64,000 nucleotides of DNA, from assembly GCF_018326005.1 (NCBI RefSeq), contig NZ_AP021903.1, positions 5,383,001 to 5,447,000 on the forward strand, read 5' to 3'. Within the stretch, counting starts at the first letter, position 1. The number at the start of each line of letters is the position of its first letter. The stretch comes from Pseudomonas sp. Seg1. GTDB lineage: Bacteria; Pseudomonadota; Gammaproteobacteria; Pseudomonadales; Pseudomonadaceae. The position numbers were made by a program, and so were the translations under genes. A model generated the notes under the pieces. It did no database searches. It had not been told where the DNA came from and was given only the letters and a program-made list of their open reading frames with translations. Shown here one piece after another: positions 17,745 through 31,176 of this stretch.

Positions 17745-17850
17745 TGTGGCGAGGGGATTTATCCCCGATGGGGCGCGCAGCGCCCCCCCTGTCTTCACTG
17801 AAAAATCAGGGCCGCTGCGCAGCCCATCGGGGATAAATCCCCTCACCACA
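17745..17850. repeat. Inverted pair of GGGGATTTATCCCC repeats
   Basis: TGTGGCGAGGGGATTTATCC (17745) faces GGATAAATCCCCTCACCACA (17831-17850), with GCGCAGCG-type inner arms. It begins 3 nt after the porin stop codon, so it probably forms the mRNA 3' end. Confidence 0.9.
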
Positions 17851-17876
17851 CAAATCCCCCAACCGATAACTCCATC

Positions 17877-19385
17877 ATGATCGCGAGCCGTACCCCACCT
17901 GTTGCGGGCAAGACCGGACGCCCCGAGCTGCTGCTGATCTCCGGCAGCCTGCTGAGCGTGATCGCGATCGTGTGCATCGTCACTTTCCTGTTGATTCGTG
18001 AGCACGCCAGCGCTCAGGAGTCGGCCACCCGCAGCGCCACCACTATTGCCCAGTTGATCGACGCCGACGTGTTGCGCACCGTCGAGCTGTACGACCTGAC
18101 ACTGCAAGGCCTGATTGCTGCCTCGCAGCGCGATGACTTGCGCGACGTTACCCCACAGATCCGCCATCTGGCGCTGTTCGACCGCTCGACCACCGCGCGC
18201 TTCAAGGGCGACATCCTGTTGCTCGACAAGCACGGCGATGTGGTCGCTGACTCCTCGCGGATCGAGCCAAAACCCGGCAATTTCGCCGACCGCGACTACT
18301 TTCTCGCGCACGCCTTCAACCGTGACGTCGGCATGTTCATCAGCCGCCCGTTCAAGACCCGCTGCGACTGCGATGAAGCCAACCAGTGGCGCATCAGCTT
18401 CAGCCGGCGCATTTCCACGGAAACCGGTGAGTTCGCCGGCGTGGCCGTGGCGTCGCTGAAACTCGACTACTTCGACCAGTTGTTCAACAGCCTCGATATC
18501 GGCAACGACAGTACCCTGAACATCATCGACAACGACGGCATCCTGCTCGCGCAGAAGCCGTATCTGCAAAGCGACTCCATTGGCAAAAGCTTCGGTAACC
18601 GGCCCAACGTGGTGCGAATTCTGCGCGACAGTGATGGCAATGGCAGCTTCAACAGCGTTTCCAGCATCGATCATCAGCAACGTCTCTACACCTATTCGAG
18701 GGTGGGCAACTTACCGCTGACGGTGATCGTCGCGTTGTCCAGCGACGAGGTGTTCGGCACCTGGCGGCGCACGGCATTGTTGATCAGTGGTGCGACCGGC
18801 GTGCTGTGCCTCGGCCTGCTCTGGCTCACATGGCTGCTCGCCCGGGAACTGCGCTTGCGCCAGCGCGCCGAGCACGAACTGGCGCAACTGGCGGCAACCG
18901 ATGCACTGACCGGCGTGGCCAATCGGCGGATGCTTGATCAATCACTGCGCCACGAATGGTTCCGCGCTCAGCGCTCGGGTAAACCGCTGTCGGTGATGAT
19001 GATTGATGCCGATCACTTCAAGGCCTTCAACGACCAGCACGGGCATCAGGCCGGCGATCACGCATTGAAGCGGCTGGCCCAGGTCATTACCGAAAATGTG
19101 CGGCGACCGGCGGATCTGGTCGCACGTTATGGTGGTGAGGAGTTTTCGGTGATTCTGGCCGAGACCGACAGCCACGGCGCGCAGCAGATTGCCGAGCATA
19201 TTCGCCAGGCGGTGGAGCAACTGCCATTGGTTGACGGGGCTGAGCTGCCGATGACCGTGAGTATTGGCATCGCTACGTGGACAGCGACGAGTGAGATGAA
19301 GCTGGAGCAGTTGTTGTTTGCGGCGGACAAGGCGTTGTATCAGGCCAAGGAAGGTGGGCGTAATCGGGTGGTGGTGGCTGCCTGA
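17877..19385 (+). CDS. Membrane diguanylate cyclase with dCACHE-like sensor
   Basis: 502 residues. Helix 1 (about 17-40), a 250-residue periplasmic sensor domain with dCACHE features (DRDYFLAHAFNRDVGMFISRP, and NIIDNDGILLAQKP), helix 2 (about 297-320), then a GGDEF domain whose catalytic loop reads RYGGEEF. An RPAD sequence five residues before GGEEF fits the c-di-GMP inhibitory I-site RxxD, so product feedback is likely. It makes c-di-GMP in response to a periplasmic ligand. The ATG lies just beyond the REP pair. Confidence 0.92.
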   Translation: MIASRTPPVAGKTGRPELLLISGSLLSVIAIVCIVTFLLIREHASAQESATRSATTIAQLIDADVLRTVELYDLTLQGLIAASQRDDLRDVTPQIRHLALFDRSTTARFKGDILLLDKHGDVVADSSRIEPKPGNFADRDYFLAHAFNRDVGMFISRPFKTRCDCDEANQWRISFSRRISTETGEFAGVAVASLKLDYFDQLFNSLDIGNDSTLNIIDNDGILLAQKPYLQSDSIGKSFGNRPNVVRILRDSDGNGSFNSVSSIDHQQRLYTYSRVGNLPLTVIVALSSDEVFGTWRRTALLISGATGVLCLGLLWLTWLLARELRLRQRAEHELAQLAATDALTGVANRRMLDQSLRHEWFRAQRSGKPLSVMMIDADHFKAFNDQHGHQAGDHALKRLAQVITENVRRPADLVARYGGEEFSVILAETDSHGAQQIAEHIRQAVEQLPLVDGAELPMTVSIGIATWTATSEMKLEQLLFAADKALYQAKEGGRNRVVVAA

Positions 19386-19405
19386 TTGATGTAGTGGCTT
19401 CAACG

Positions 19406-19506
19406 GCCCCATCGCTGGCAAGCCAGCTCCCACAGGTTTGCGCGTTATTCACAGATCTTCAATACACTCAAAATCCCTGTGGGAGCTGGCTTGCCAGCGA
19501 TGGGGC
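19406..19506. repeat. REP doublet
   Basis: GGCCCCATCGCTGGCAAGCC and its inverted copy ending CCAGCGATGGGGCC flank a 40-bp loop. It lies between the convergent cyclase and lpxC genes. Confidence 0.9.
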
Positions 19507-19536
19507 CAGTAGAGGCAATACAAAAACCGCAGGCAT

Positions 19537-19561
19537 AAAAAAAGGCCATCCGAGGATGGCC
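19537..19561 (-). terminator. Terminator of lpxC and the dcw transcript
   Basis: Stem GGCCATC/GATGGCC with a 4-nt loop, followed on the minus strand by seven T, 27 bp after the lpxC stop. It closes the long minus-strand division cluster. Confidence 0.92.
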
Positions 19562-19587
19562 TTCAAAAAACTAGAGAGGTTTTTTAC

Positions 19588-20535
<948 letters not shown>

Positions 20536-20551
20536 TCAACAAAGGCTGGCG

Positions 20552-20557
20552 ATGATA
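20552..20557 (-). promoter_or_regulatory. Candidate extended -10 promoter of lpxC
   Basis: TGCTATCAT, an extended -10 (TGN-TATCAT), lies about 50 bp before the lpxC ATG in the ftsZ-lpxC gap. No good -35 is seen at standard spacing. Confidence 0.4.
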
Positions 20558-20611
20558 GCAGACCATGCCTTTGCTGAACACCAATCACCTTCATAGCCCT
20601 GATACATTCCA

Positions 20612-21808
20612 TCAATCGGCCTGACGACGCAGGAATGCCGGGATGTCCAGGTAGTCCAGGTCATCTTGCGGATTCATCTTCGCGGCAGCCGCAGCACCGG
20701 CCTGAGCCTGGTTGCGCATGACGGTCGGACGGTCCAGATCACGGTAGTTCACCGCTGGCGCTTCCTGACGGGCCGGAGCCGGTTGCTGCACCTGAGCCGA
20801 AGCCATGGAGGTGTGAACGGTGTTGTCGATGACCTTTACAGGCTTCTCGATTTTCGCGCCCAGACCGGTGGCAACCACAGTCACGTGCAGTTCGTCGCGC
20901 ATGTCCGGATCGATAACGGTACCGACCTTGACCATCGCGTGCTCGGAAGCGAAGGCTTCGATGATGCTACCCACGTCGGAGTACTCACCCAGGGACAGGT
21001 CAGGACCGGCGGTGATGTTCACCAGGATGCCGCGTGCGCCTTGCAGGTTCACGTCTTCCAGCAGCGGGTTGCGAATTGCAGCTTCAGTGGCTTCACGTGC
21101 ACGGTTCGGACCGCTGGCGCAGCCAGTGCCCATCATCGCCATGCCCATTTCGCTCATCACGGTACGGACGTCGGCGAAGTCGACGTTGATCATGCCCGGA
21201 CGCTTGATGATGTCGGAGATACCGCGAACGGCACCGGCCAGTACATCGTCTGCCTTGGCGAAAGCCGACAGCAGGCTTGCGTCTTTACCGAGGATGGTCA
21301 GCAGCTTCTCGTTGGGAATGGTGATCAACGAGTCGACGCTTTCGGAGAGCATGCGGATGCCTTCGTCGGCGATCTGCATACGCTTGCGGCCTTCGAACGG
21401 GAACGGACGGGTCACGACCGCAACGGTCAGGATGCCCATTTCCTTGGCCACTTCGGCGATGATCGGCGCAGCACCGGTACCGGTACCGCCGCCCATGCCA
21501 GTGGTGATGAACACCATGTTGGTGCCCTGCAGGACTTCGGCAATGCGCTCACGGTCTTCGAGAGCGGCCTGACGACCTACTTCAGGGTTGGCGCCGGCGC
21601 CGAGACCTTTGGTCACGCCGGTGCCCAGTTGCAGGATGGTCCGCGCGCCGATGTTTTTCAGCGCTTGAGCATCAGTGTTGGCGCAGATGAACTCAACGCC
21701 TTCGATGTTGCTCTTGACCATGTGATTGACAGCGTTGCCGCCGCCACCGCCAACACCGATAACTTTGATTACCGGGCTTGCGGGGATGTTGTCTACGAGT
21801 TCGAACAT
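20612..21808 (-). CDS. ftsZ: Cell division tubulin FtsZ
   Basis: 398 residues. FtsZ polymerises with GTP into the Z-ring. The N-terminal GTPase has GVGGGGGNAVNHM and the tubulin signature GGGTGTGAAP (about 104-113). The T7 loop NVDFADVRTVM supplies the catalytic Asp. A disordered Gln/Ala linker (about 320-380) precedes the conserved C-terminal peptide DYLDIPAFLRRQ, which binds FtsA and ZipA. AGGAGAGG lies five bases before the ATG. It sits 104 bp after ftsA. Confidence 0.99.
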   Translation of the reverse strand: MFELVDNIPASPVIKVIGVGGGGGNAVNHMVKSNIEGVEFICANTDAQALKNIGARTILQLGTGVTKGLGAGANPEVGRQAALEDRERIAEVLQGTNMVFITTGMGGGTGTGAAPIIAEVAKEMGILTVAVVTRPFPFEGRKRMQIADEGIRMLSESVDSLITIPNEKLLTILGKDASLLSAFAKADDVLAGAVRGISDIIKRPGMINVDFADVRTVMSEMGMAMMGTGCASGPNRAREATEAAIRNPLLEDVNLQGARGILVNITAGPDLSLGEYSDVGSIIEAFASEHAMVKVGTVIDPDMRDELHVTVVATGLGAKIEKPVKVIDNTVHTSMASAQVQQPAPARQEAPAVNYRDLDRPTVMRNQAQAGAAAAAKMNPQDDLDYLDIPAFLRRQAD

Positions 21809-21912
21809 TTTCCCTCTCCTTACATTCTCTAGTTTTTTCGCCTACTGCTTTTTTGTCGCGGTGCATCTACTGCTACTGCTTGCCGCTTGAAGCTTGACGC
21901 TTCGAGCTGCTT

Positions 21913-23172
21913 TTAAAAGTTGCCTTGGACCCACTTTTTCAGTCGGTCGAGCAGCGGCGCCTGTGGCTCTTCGCTGCTATAGCTGTCGCGGCTGCCGATG
22001 CCGGAGAACGAAACCCCGTCGGACTGCTTTTGCAGGCCGTACATCAACAAGCCAACGCCAGTGGAATAAATCGGGTTACGTACCACGTCATCCAGACCTT
22101 TCACGCCATGCGGGACACCAAGGCGTACCGGCATGTGGAAGATCTCTTCGGCCAGCTCGGTGGCACCTTCCATCTTCGAAGTGCCGCCGGTCAGGACGAT
22201 GCCGGCCGGGATAAGGTCTTCGTAGCCGCTGCGACGCAGTTCAGCCTGAATCAGGGTGAACAGTTCGTCGTAACGCGGCTCGACCACTTCGGCCAAAGCC
22301 TGACGCGACAGTTCGCGCGGTGGACGGTCACCAACGCTTGGCACCTTGATGGTTTCACCGGCACCGGCCAGTTTGGCCAGGGCGCAGGCGTAGCGAATTT
22401 TGATCTCTTCGGCGTACTGGGTCGGGGTGCGCAACGCCATGGCGATGTCGTTGGTCACTTGATCACCGGCAATCGGGATCACCGCGGTGTGGCGGATCGC
22501 GCCTTCGGTGAAGATCGCGATGTCGGTGGTGCCGCCGCCGATGTCGACCAGGCACACGCCCAGTTCTTTCTCGTCATCGGTCAGTACCGAGTAGGCCGAG
22601 GCCAGTTGCTCGAGAATGATGTCGTCGATTTCCAGGCCGCAGCGACGCACGCATTTTTCAATGTTCTGCGCGGCGTTGACGGCGCAAGTCACTACGTGAA
22701 CCTTGGCTTCCAGGCGCACGCCGGACATGCCCAGTGGCTCGCGAACGCCTTCCTGGTTATCGATCACGTAATCCTGCGGCAGGGTGTGCAGCACGCGCTG
22801 GTCAGCCGGGATCGCCACGGCCTGGGCGGCGTCGAGAACACGCTCAAGGTCAGCCGAGCTGACTTCGCGATCACGGATCGCGACGATGCCGTGGGAGTTC
22901 AGGCTGCGGATGTGATTACCCGCCACGCCGACGAACGCCGAGTGAATGCGGCAGCCCGCCATCAGTTGGGCTTCTTCGATCGCGCGCTGGATCGATTGCA
23001 CGGTGGACTCGATGTTGACCACCACGCCCTTCTTCAGGCCACGGGACGGATGGGTACCGATCCCGACGATTTCCAGCGAGCCGTCGTCGGAAACCTCGCC
23101 GACCAGCGCCACCACCTTGGAGGTGCCGATATCGAGACCGACGATCATTTTGCCGCTTTGCACGTTTGCCAT
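21913..23172 (-). CDS. ftsA: Cell division actin-like protein FtsA
   Basis: 419 residues. FtsA tethers FtsZ to the membrane. The actin-type ATPase starts with IVGLDIGTSKVVALVGE (phosphate 1), has VDIGGGTTDIAIF (phosphate 2) and GIVLTGGTSKMEG (adenosine loop). The C-terminal LLDRLKKWVQGNF is the amphipathic membrane-targeting helix. It follows ftsQ by 15 nt and precedes ftsZ. Confidence 0.98.
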   Translation of the reverse strand: MANVQSGKMIVGLDIGTSKVVALVGEVSDDGSLEIVGIGTHPSRGLKKGVVVNIESTVQSIQRAIEEAQLMAGCRIHSAFVGVAGNHIRSLNSHGIVAIRDREVSSADLERVLDAAQAVAIPADQRVLHTLPQDYVIDNQEGVREPLGMSGVRLEAKVHVVTCAVNAAQNIEKCVRRCGLEIDDIILEQLASAYSVLTDDEKELGVCLVDIGGGTTDIAIFTEGAIRHTAVIPIAGDQVTNDIAMALRTPTQYAEEIKIRYACALAKLAGAGETIKVPSVGDRPPRELSRQALAEVVEPRYDELFTLIQAELRRSGYEDLIPAGIVLTGGTSKMEGATELAEEIFHMPVRLGVPHGVKGLDDVVRNPIYSTGVGLLMYGLQKQSDGVSFSGIGSRDSYSSEEPQAPLLDRLKKWVQGNF

Positions 23173-23187
23173 GGGTCCTGCCTCTTC

Positions 23188-24054
23188 TTAATTCTTTGCG
23201 ACAGCGGGTTGGGCTGTCGTCGGCGCTACTGGTTCCCGCCAGCCAACAGCGAGGCCGTTGGCGTAGCGCAGATCGATGCGCGCAATGTTCGTAATCTGTT
23301 CTTTGAGCGTCTTGTCATAGATGGCGATGAAGCGGCGCATCTTTTCCACCAGGTTGCCGCGTCCCAGCAGCAACTCGATGCCGGGGCCGGAGCTGCCGGC
23401 ACCGGTGGTCAGGAACCAGCTTCCGCGTTCACGCAATTCCAGGCGTGCGATCGAGAAGCCCAACGGCCGCAGCATCTGGCTCAAGACCTGATACTGCTGC
23501 ATCACTTGCTGCTGAGCCCGTTGAGGGCCGAACAGCTGAGGCAGATGTTCGTAGTTCGCCAGCTCCTTGGGCGTAAACGCCTGGCCCTGGTTGTTCAGCA
23601 ACGACTCGTCGCCCCAACGGGCCACCGGCAGTTGCTCTTCGAGGCGGATCACCACTTGATCCGGCCACACCCGGCGCACTTCGGCGTGGGCGATCCAGGG
23701 CATTTGCTCAAGCTCGGTGCGCATGCCCGCCAGGTCGATGGTGAAGAAGCTAGACGCCACGTACGGGGCGATTCGCTGTTGCACCGCTTGCTGGCTGATG
23801 TAGCTCAGGTCGCCCTGTACGGCGATCTTGGTGATCGGCCGGTCGGCGTACGGCAGCAAACGCTGTGCGCCTTCGTAAGTACCGAACCCGAGCGCCACCA
23901 GCAGCACTGGCCAGAACAGGCTTTTGAGAAAACCGAAGTTGGCTTTCGGCAGGCGCGCGGACATCGGCTCTTTGGCCACCATTCGGCTGGCACCCCGCGG
24001 CACCGGCTTGCGGCCGGGTGCGGGTGGCTGATGTCTGAGCTGAGCGCCTTGCAT
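23188..24054 (-). CDS. ftsQ: Divisome scaffold FtsQ
   Basis: 288 residues from the ATG at 24054, 4 nt after the ddlB stop and with a purine-rich TAGAGG before it. A basic cytoplasmic tail, one membrane helix (about 46-62, [17 protein letters not shown]), a POTRA domain ([18 protein letters not shown]) and the beta domain with LPQLFGPQ are in the FtsQ order. It links FtsA-side and FtsL/B-side division proteins. A longer in-frame reading to 24132 lies inside ddlB and is rejected. Confidence 0.96.
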   Translation of the reverse strand: MQGAQLRHQPPAPGRKPVPRGASRMVAKEPMSARLPKANFGFLKSLFWPVLLVALGFGTYEGAQRLLPYADRPITKIAVQGDLSYISQQAVQQRIAPYVASSFFTIDLAGMRTELEQMPWIAHAEVRRVWPDQVVIRLEEQLPVARWGDESLLNNQGQAFTPKELANYEHLPQLFGPQRAQQQVMQQYQVLSQMLRPLGFSIARLELRERGSWFLTTGAGSSGPGIELLLGRGNLVEKMRRFIAIYDKTLKEQITNIARIDLRYANGLAVGWREPVAPTTAQPAVAKN

Positions 24055-24058
24055 CGTC

Positions 24059-26467
<2,409 letters not shown>

Positions 26468-26475
<8 letters not shown>

Positions 26476-27538
26476 GAGCCACCTCCAGGCAGGTATCGAC
26501 CACGCTACGGGTGGCATCGGGTTTCGCCAGACGGCGGGCCGCTTGGGCCATATCTTCGAGTCGTTGCGGTTGCATCAAGACCTCTGTCAGGCGCGCGGCA
26601 AGGTCCGCGGCACCAGTCGTTCTTTGCGGCATCAGGAAGGCAGCGCCTTCGCGGGCCAAATAATCGGCGTTGCGGGTCTGGTGATCGTCGATCGCGTGGG
26701 GCAAAGGCACCAGCATCGAGGGCAGACCGGCGGCAGCCAGCTCACTGATGGTCAACGCGCCTGCACGGCACACCACCAGGTCAGCCCAGCCATAGGCCTG
26801 GGCCATGTCTTTGATGAACGGCTGCACCTGCGCTTCCACGCCGGCGGCGCGGTAGCGCTCTGCAGTCACTTCATCGTGGTTTTTGCCGGCCTGATGAAAC
26901 ACTTCCGGGCGCAAATCGGCAGCGACTTGGGCCAGGGCTTCAGGCAGCAACTTGTTCAACGGTTCTGCGCCCAGGCTTCCGCCGAGGATCAGCAAACGCG
27001 CTTTGCGGCCCGCCAGAGCAGGTCGCGATGTGTCGAGGAACAGCTCGCTGCGCACCGGGTTTCCGGTGGTACGGCGGGTGTCCGACAGAGTAAAGGTGTC
27101 GGGGAACGCTTCACACACCCGGGCGGCGAACGGCACCAGCAACCGATTGGCGGTGCCGGCCACAGCGTTCTGCTCGTGAACGATCACCGGCACACCGGCC
27201 AGTTTCGCGGCGAGACCGCCGGGGCCAGTCACATAACCACCGAAGCCGACCACACACACCGGCTTCAAGCGACGAATGATCGCCCGCGCCTGCCACACCG
27301 ATTTCAGCAGCATGAATGGCGCCTTGAGCAGCGACAGCTTGCCCTTGCCGCGCAGGCCAGTGGCGTTGATCCGGTGCAGTTCCAGCCCTGCGGCCGGCAC
27401 CAGTTCGTTTTCGATCCCGCGTGGCGTGCCGAGCCAGTGCACGGTGTAGCCGCGCGCCTGAAACTCGCGGGCACAAGCCAGCGCCGGGAACACGTGGCCG
27501 CCGGTTCCGCCGGCCATGATCAATACGTTAGCGCCCAT
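26468..27538 (-). CDS. murG: MurG lipid II synthase
   Basis: 356 residues, GT-B glycosyltransferase that adds GlcNAc to lipid I at the inner membrane face. It has the glycine-rich acceptor loop [14 protein letters not shown] near the N-terminus, a second loop [20 protein letters not shown], and the donor-binding [19 protein letters not shown]. Start at 27538, overlapping ftsW by 11 nt; a longer reading to 27586 is inside ftsW. Confidence 0.98.
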
Positions 27539-28745
27539 GATTCGGCTCCTCGGCGAAGTCGCTCTCATGGAATTCCATTTCTTCACTGCCCAGGTGGGTT
27601 CGGCTCTCCCACTCGATCCTCAGCAACAAGCCAAGACAGGCGCAGCAGATCACCAACGAACTGCCGCCGTAACTGAGGAACGGCAAGGTCAGCCCCTTGG
27701 TTGGCAGCAGGCCGACGTTCACACCGATGTTGATCAGGAACTGACCGATCCACAGGAACGACAGACCGTAAGCCACATACGCGGCGAAGAACTGCTTGGC
27801 TTTTTCGGCCCACAAGCCGATGTACATGCCACGAATACACACGAACACGAACAGCGCCACGGTGCACAACGAACCGACCGCACCCAGTTCTTCGGCCAGG
27901 ACCGAGAACACGAAGTCGGTGTGCGCTTCCGGCAGGTAGAACTGCTTCTGCACGCTGTTGCCCAGACCGACGCCGAGCCATTCACCGCGACCGAACGCGA
28001 TCAACGCTTGCGACAACTGGTAACCGGCGCCGAACTGGTCGGCCCACGGGTCGGCGAAGTTGGTCAGACGCGCCATCCGGTACGGCTGCATCTGAATCAG
28101 CAAGACCACGGCGCCGACCGCCAACACCACCATCAGCGAAAAGCGGAACAAGCCGACCCCGCCGAGGAACAGCATCGCCGCCGCTGCGCCCATCATTACC
28201 ACGGTGGCACCGAAGTCTGGCTCCATCAGCAACAGACCGGCCATTGGCAGCAGCACGATGAACGGCTTGAAGAAGCCCATCCAGCTCTCGCGCACTTCTT
28301 TCTGACGCCGCACCAGATAACCGGCGAGGTAGATCACCACGAATACTTTGGCGATCTCGGACGGCTGCACGTTGAAGAAGCTGAAACCGATCCAGCGCAT
28401 CGAACCGTTCACTTCGCGGCCGATGCCCGGGATGATTACCATCACCAACAGTCCGAATGCACCGATCAGCATCAACCAGCCCAGACGCTGCCAGGTGGCG
28501 ATCGGAATCATCATGGTGACGATGCACGCGCCCAGACCCAACACCACATAAATAAGGTGGCGAGTCATGTAATACAGGGCACTGCCCGACTGCGCCGCAC
28601 CCACTTCGGTGGACGCCGAGGCAATCATGATCAGGCCGAGACCGAGCAGCGCCAGACAACCGGCGAGCATCGGGAAGTCGAGGTCGATGCCGCGCCCGGT
28701 GATGATCGGCGACGGATACGGCTTGATGATATTGCGCAGGCTCAT
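27528..28745 (-). CDS. ftsW: SEDS peptidoglycan polymerase FtsW
   Basis: 405 residues with about ten hydrophobic helices. It polymerises septal glycan with FtsI. The SEDS features ALIAFGRGEWLGVGLGNSVQK, PEAHTDFVFSVLAEELG (catalytic Asp region) and GLTLPFLSYGGSSLV are present. It overlaps murD by 4 nt and murG by 11 nt. Confidence 0.98.
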   Translation of the reverse strand: MSLRNIIKPYPSPIITGRGIDLDFPMLAGCLALLGLGLIMIASASTEVGAAQSGSALYYMTRHLIYVVLGLGACIVTMMIPIATWQRLGWLMLIGAFGLLVMVIIPGIGREVNGSMRWIGFSFFNVQPSEIAKVFVVIYLAGYLVRRQKEVRESWMGFFKPFIVLLPMAGLLLMEPDFGATVVMMGAAAAMLFLGGVGLFRFSLMVVLAVGAVVLLIQMQPYRMARLTNFADPWADQFGAGYQLSQALIAFGRGEWLGVGLGNSVQKQFYLPEAHTDFVFSVLAEELGAVGSLCTVALFVFVCIRGMYIGLWAEKAKQFFAAYVAYGLSFLWIGQFLINIGVNVGLLPTKGLTLPFLSYGGSSLVICCACLGLLLRIEWESRTHLGSEEMEFHESDFAEEPNHGR

Positions 28746-30088
28746 GCCAGATCCTCCACGGCGCGGACGAACTGGTGACCACGGTCTTCGTAATTCTTGA
28801 ACATGTCGAAACTGGCGCAGGCCGGCGACAACAGCACCACATCACCCGGCTGGGCGGCGGCGCGGCATTGCGCAACGGCGTCGACCAGCGAGGTCGCACG
28901 AATCAATGGCACGGCATCACCGATGGCTTCGCCGATCTTGTCGGAGTCGCGGCCCATCAGGATCACGGCGCGGCAGTTGGCCGCCACCGGAGCACGCAGA
29001 TCATTGAATTCGGCACCCTTGCCATCGCCGCCGGCGATCAGGATGACCTTGCCGTCGATGTCCGCGCCCAAGCCTTCGATGGCCGCCAGCGCAGCGCCAA
29101 CGTTGGTGGCTTTGGAATCGTTGTAGTAAGCGACGCCGTCGAGATCACGCACCCACTGGCAGCGATGTTCGAGACCGGCAAAGGTACGCAAGGCCGAGAG
29201 CATGGCGTCGAACGACAGGCCAACCGCATGACCGAGCGCCAGCGCCGCGAGGGCGTTGGACTGGTTATGCGCGCCGCGAATCTTCAGCTCACGCACCGGC
29301 ATCAGGTTCTGGAATTCGAAGGCGAGGTACTTCTCGCCATCTTCTTCGCGGATACCGAATGCCTTGAAATCCGGTTTGGTCAGGCCGAATGTCCAGCATG
29401 GCTGGCCCTCGCCGATCAGCGGACGGGTCAGCGCATCCTGACGGTTGACCACGAACTGCCTGGCGCCACGGAAAATCCGGTGCTTGGCGAGGTGGTAGGC
29501 CGGCAGACCGCTGTAGCGATCCATGTGGTCTTCGCTGATGTTCAGCACGGTCGCCACTTCAGCGTTGAGCTGGTCGGTGGTTTCCAGCTGGAAGCTCGAC
29601 AGCTCCATCACGTACAGCTCGACGTCGTCGCTGAGCAGGTCCAGCGCCGGGGTGCCGAGGTTACCGCCAACAGCGACGCGTTTGCCGGCCGCAGCCGCCA
29701 TCTCGCCGACCAGGGTGGTGACGGTGCTTTTCGCGTTGGAACCGCTGATGGCCACGATCGGCGCCTGCGCGTTACGCGCGAACAGCTCGATGTCGCCGGA
29801 CAGTTTCACGCCACGGGCCGCAGCGGCTTGCAGGGCCGGGGTCGCCAGCGCCAGGCCGGGGCTCACGTAGAGCTCGTCGGCACGGCACAGGAATTCGACG
29901 TCCAGCTCGCCACAACGCACTTCCACGTGCGGATAGTCACGCTTGAGCGTGGCCAGTTCCGGTGGATTTTCCCGCGTGTCGGCCACGGCAAACGACGTGC
30001 CCCGGTTCGCCAGGAAGCGAACCAGGGACATGCCGCTCTTGCCGAGGCCGACAACGATGCGGAAGTGGTCAGAAGCGATCAGAGACAC
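28742..30088 (-). CDS. murD: UDP-MurNAc-L-Ala--D-Glu ligase MurD
   Basis: 448 residues, the family length. It adds D-Glu to the peptide stem. GLGKSGMSLVRFLANRG forms the UDP-binding fold, the ATP loop is SGSNAKSTVTTLVGEM, and DSKATNVGAALAAIEG and SPACASFDMFKNYEDRG are typical. The loop reads GSNAKST, where E. coli has GSNGKST, probably a lineage feature. It lies 5 nt before mraY in gene order. Confidence 0.98.
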   Translation of the reverse strand: MSLIASDHFRIVVGLGKSGMSLVRFLANRGTSFAVADTRENPPELATLKRDYPHVEVRCGELDVEFLCRADELYVSPGLALATPALQAAAARGVKLSGDIELFARNAQAPIVAISGSNAKSTVTTLVGEMAAAAGKRVAVGGNLGTPALDLLSDDVELYVMELSSFQLETTDQLNAEVATVLNISEDHMDRYSGLPAYHLAKHRIFRGARQFVVNRQDALTRPLIGEGQPCWTFGLTKPDFKAFGIREEDGEKYLAFEFQNLMPVRELKIRGAHNQSNALAALALGHAVGLSFDAMLSALRTFAGLEHRCQWVRDLDGVAYYNDSKATNVGAALAAIEGLGADIDGKVILIAGGDGKGAEFNDLRAPVAANCRAVILMGRDSDKIGEAIGDAVPLIRATSLVDAVAQCRAAAQPGDVVLLSPACASFDMFKNYEDRGHQFVRAVEDLA

Positions 30089-30093
30089 TCGTT

Positions 30094-31176
30094 CTACCTC
30101 AGCTTCAGGGTGGCAAGGCCGATCAGCACGAGAATCACGGTGATGATCCAGAAACGGACGATCACGCGCGGCTCGGGCCAGCCCTTGAGTTCAAAGTGGT
30201 GGTGTATCGGAGCCATGCGGAACACACGGCGACCGGTCAGCTTAAAGGACGCAACCTGAATGACGACTGACAGGGTTTCCATCACGAACACGCCGCCCAT
30301 GATGAACAGGACGATTTCCTGACGGACGATCACCGCGATGGTGCCCAGTGCCGCGCCGAGTGCCAGTGCACCGACGTCGCCCATGAACACTTGCGCCGGG
30401 TAGGTGTTGAACCACAGGAAGCCCAGACCGGCACCGATCAGCGCACCGCAGAACACGATCAGCTCACCCGCGCCCGGCACATACGGGATCAGCAGGTATT
30501 CAGCGAATTTCACGTTACCCGACAAGTAGCAGAAGATGCCCAGACCACCGCCGACCATCACGGTTGGCATGATTGCCAGACCGTCGAGGCCGTCGGTGAG
30601 GTTGACCGCGTTGCTCGAACCGACGATCACAAAGTAGGTCAGCACGATGAAGCCGGCGCCCAGCGGAATGCTGTAGTCCTTGAGCATCGGCAGGATCAGT
30701 GTCGTTTCCACTGGGGTGGAAGCGGTCATATAAAGGAAGATCGCCGCGCCGAGGCCGAACACCGATTGCCAGAAATACTTCCAGCGGCTCGGCAGGCCAC
30801 GCGAATTCTTCTCGATGACTTTGCGGTAATCGTCGACCCAGCCGATGGCACCGAACAGCAGGGTCACCAGCAAAACAGTCCAGACGTAACGGTTGCTCAG
30901 GTCAGCCCAGAGCAGAGTGCTGACGCCGATCGAAGAGAGAATCAGCGCGCCACCCATGGTCGGCGTACCGGATTTCGACAAGTGCGATTGCGGACCATCG
31001 TTACGAACGGATTGACCGATCTGACGGTTCTGCAAAGTGCGGATCATCCACGGGCCATAGCACAGCGACAAAACCAGCGCGGTCAGCACACCGAGGATCC
31101 CGCGCAGGGTCAGGTACTGGAAGACCGCGAAGCCTTTGTAGAACTGTTGCAGATACTCCGCTAGCAGCAGCAGCAT
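30094..31176 (-). CDS. mraY: Phospho-MurNAc-pentapeptide transferase MraY
   Basis: 360 residues and ten membrane helices. It makes lipid I from UDP-MurNAc-pentapeptide and undecaprenyl phosphate. The Asp-rich sites [27 protein letters not shown] and [12 protein letters not shown] are all intact, as is the His-rich [17 protein letters not shown]. The ATG shares one base with the murF stop (TAATG). Confidence 0.99.
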   Translation of the reverse strand: MLLLLAEYLQQFYKGFAVFQYLTLRGILGVLTALVLSLCYGPWMIRTLQNRQIGQSVRNDGPQSHLSKSGTPTMGGALILSSIGVSTLLWADLSNRYVWTVLLVTLLFGAIGWVDDYRKVIEKNSRGLPSRWKYFWQSVFGLGAAIFLYMTASTPVETTLILPMLKDYSIPLGAGFIVLTYFVIVGSSNAVNLTDGLDGLAIMPTVMVGGGLGIFCYLSGNVKFAEYLLIPYVPGAGELIVFCGALIGAGLGFLWFNTYPAQVFMGDVGALALGAALGTIAVIVRQEIVLFIMGGVFVMETLSVVIQVASFKLTGRRVFRMAPIHHHFELKGWPEPRVIVRFWIITVILVLIGLATLKLR

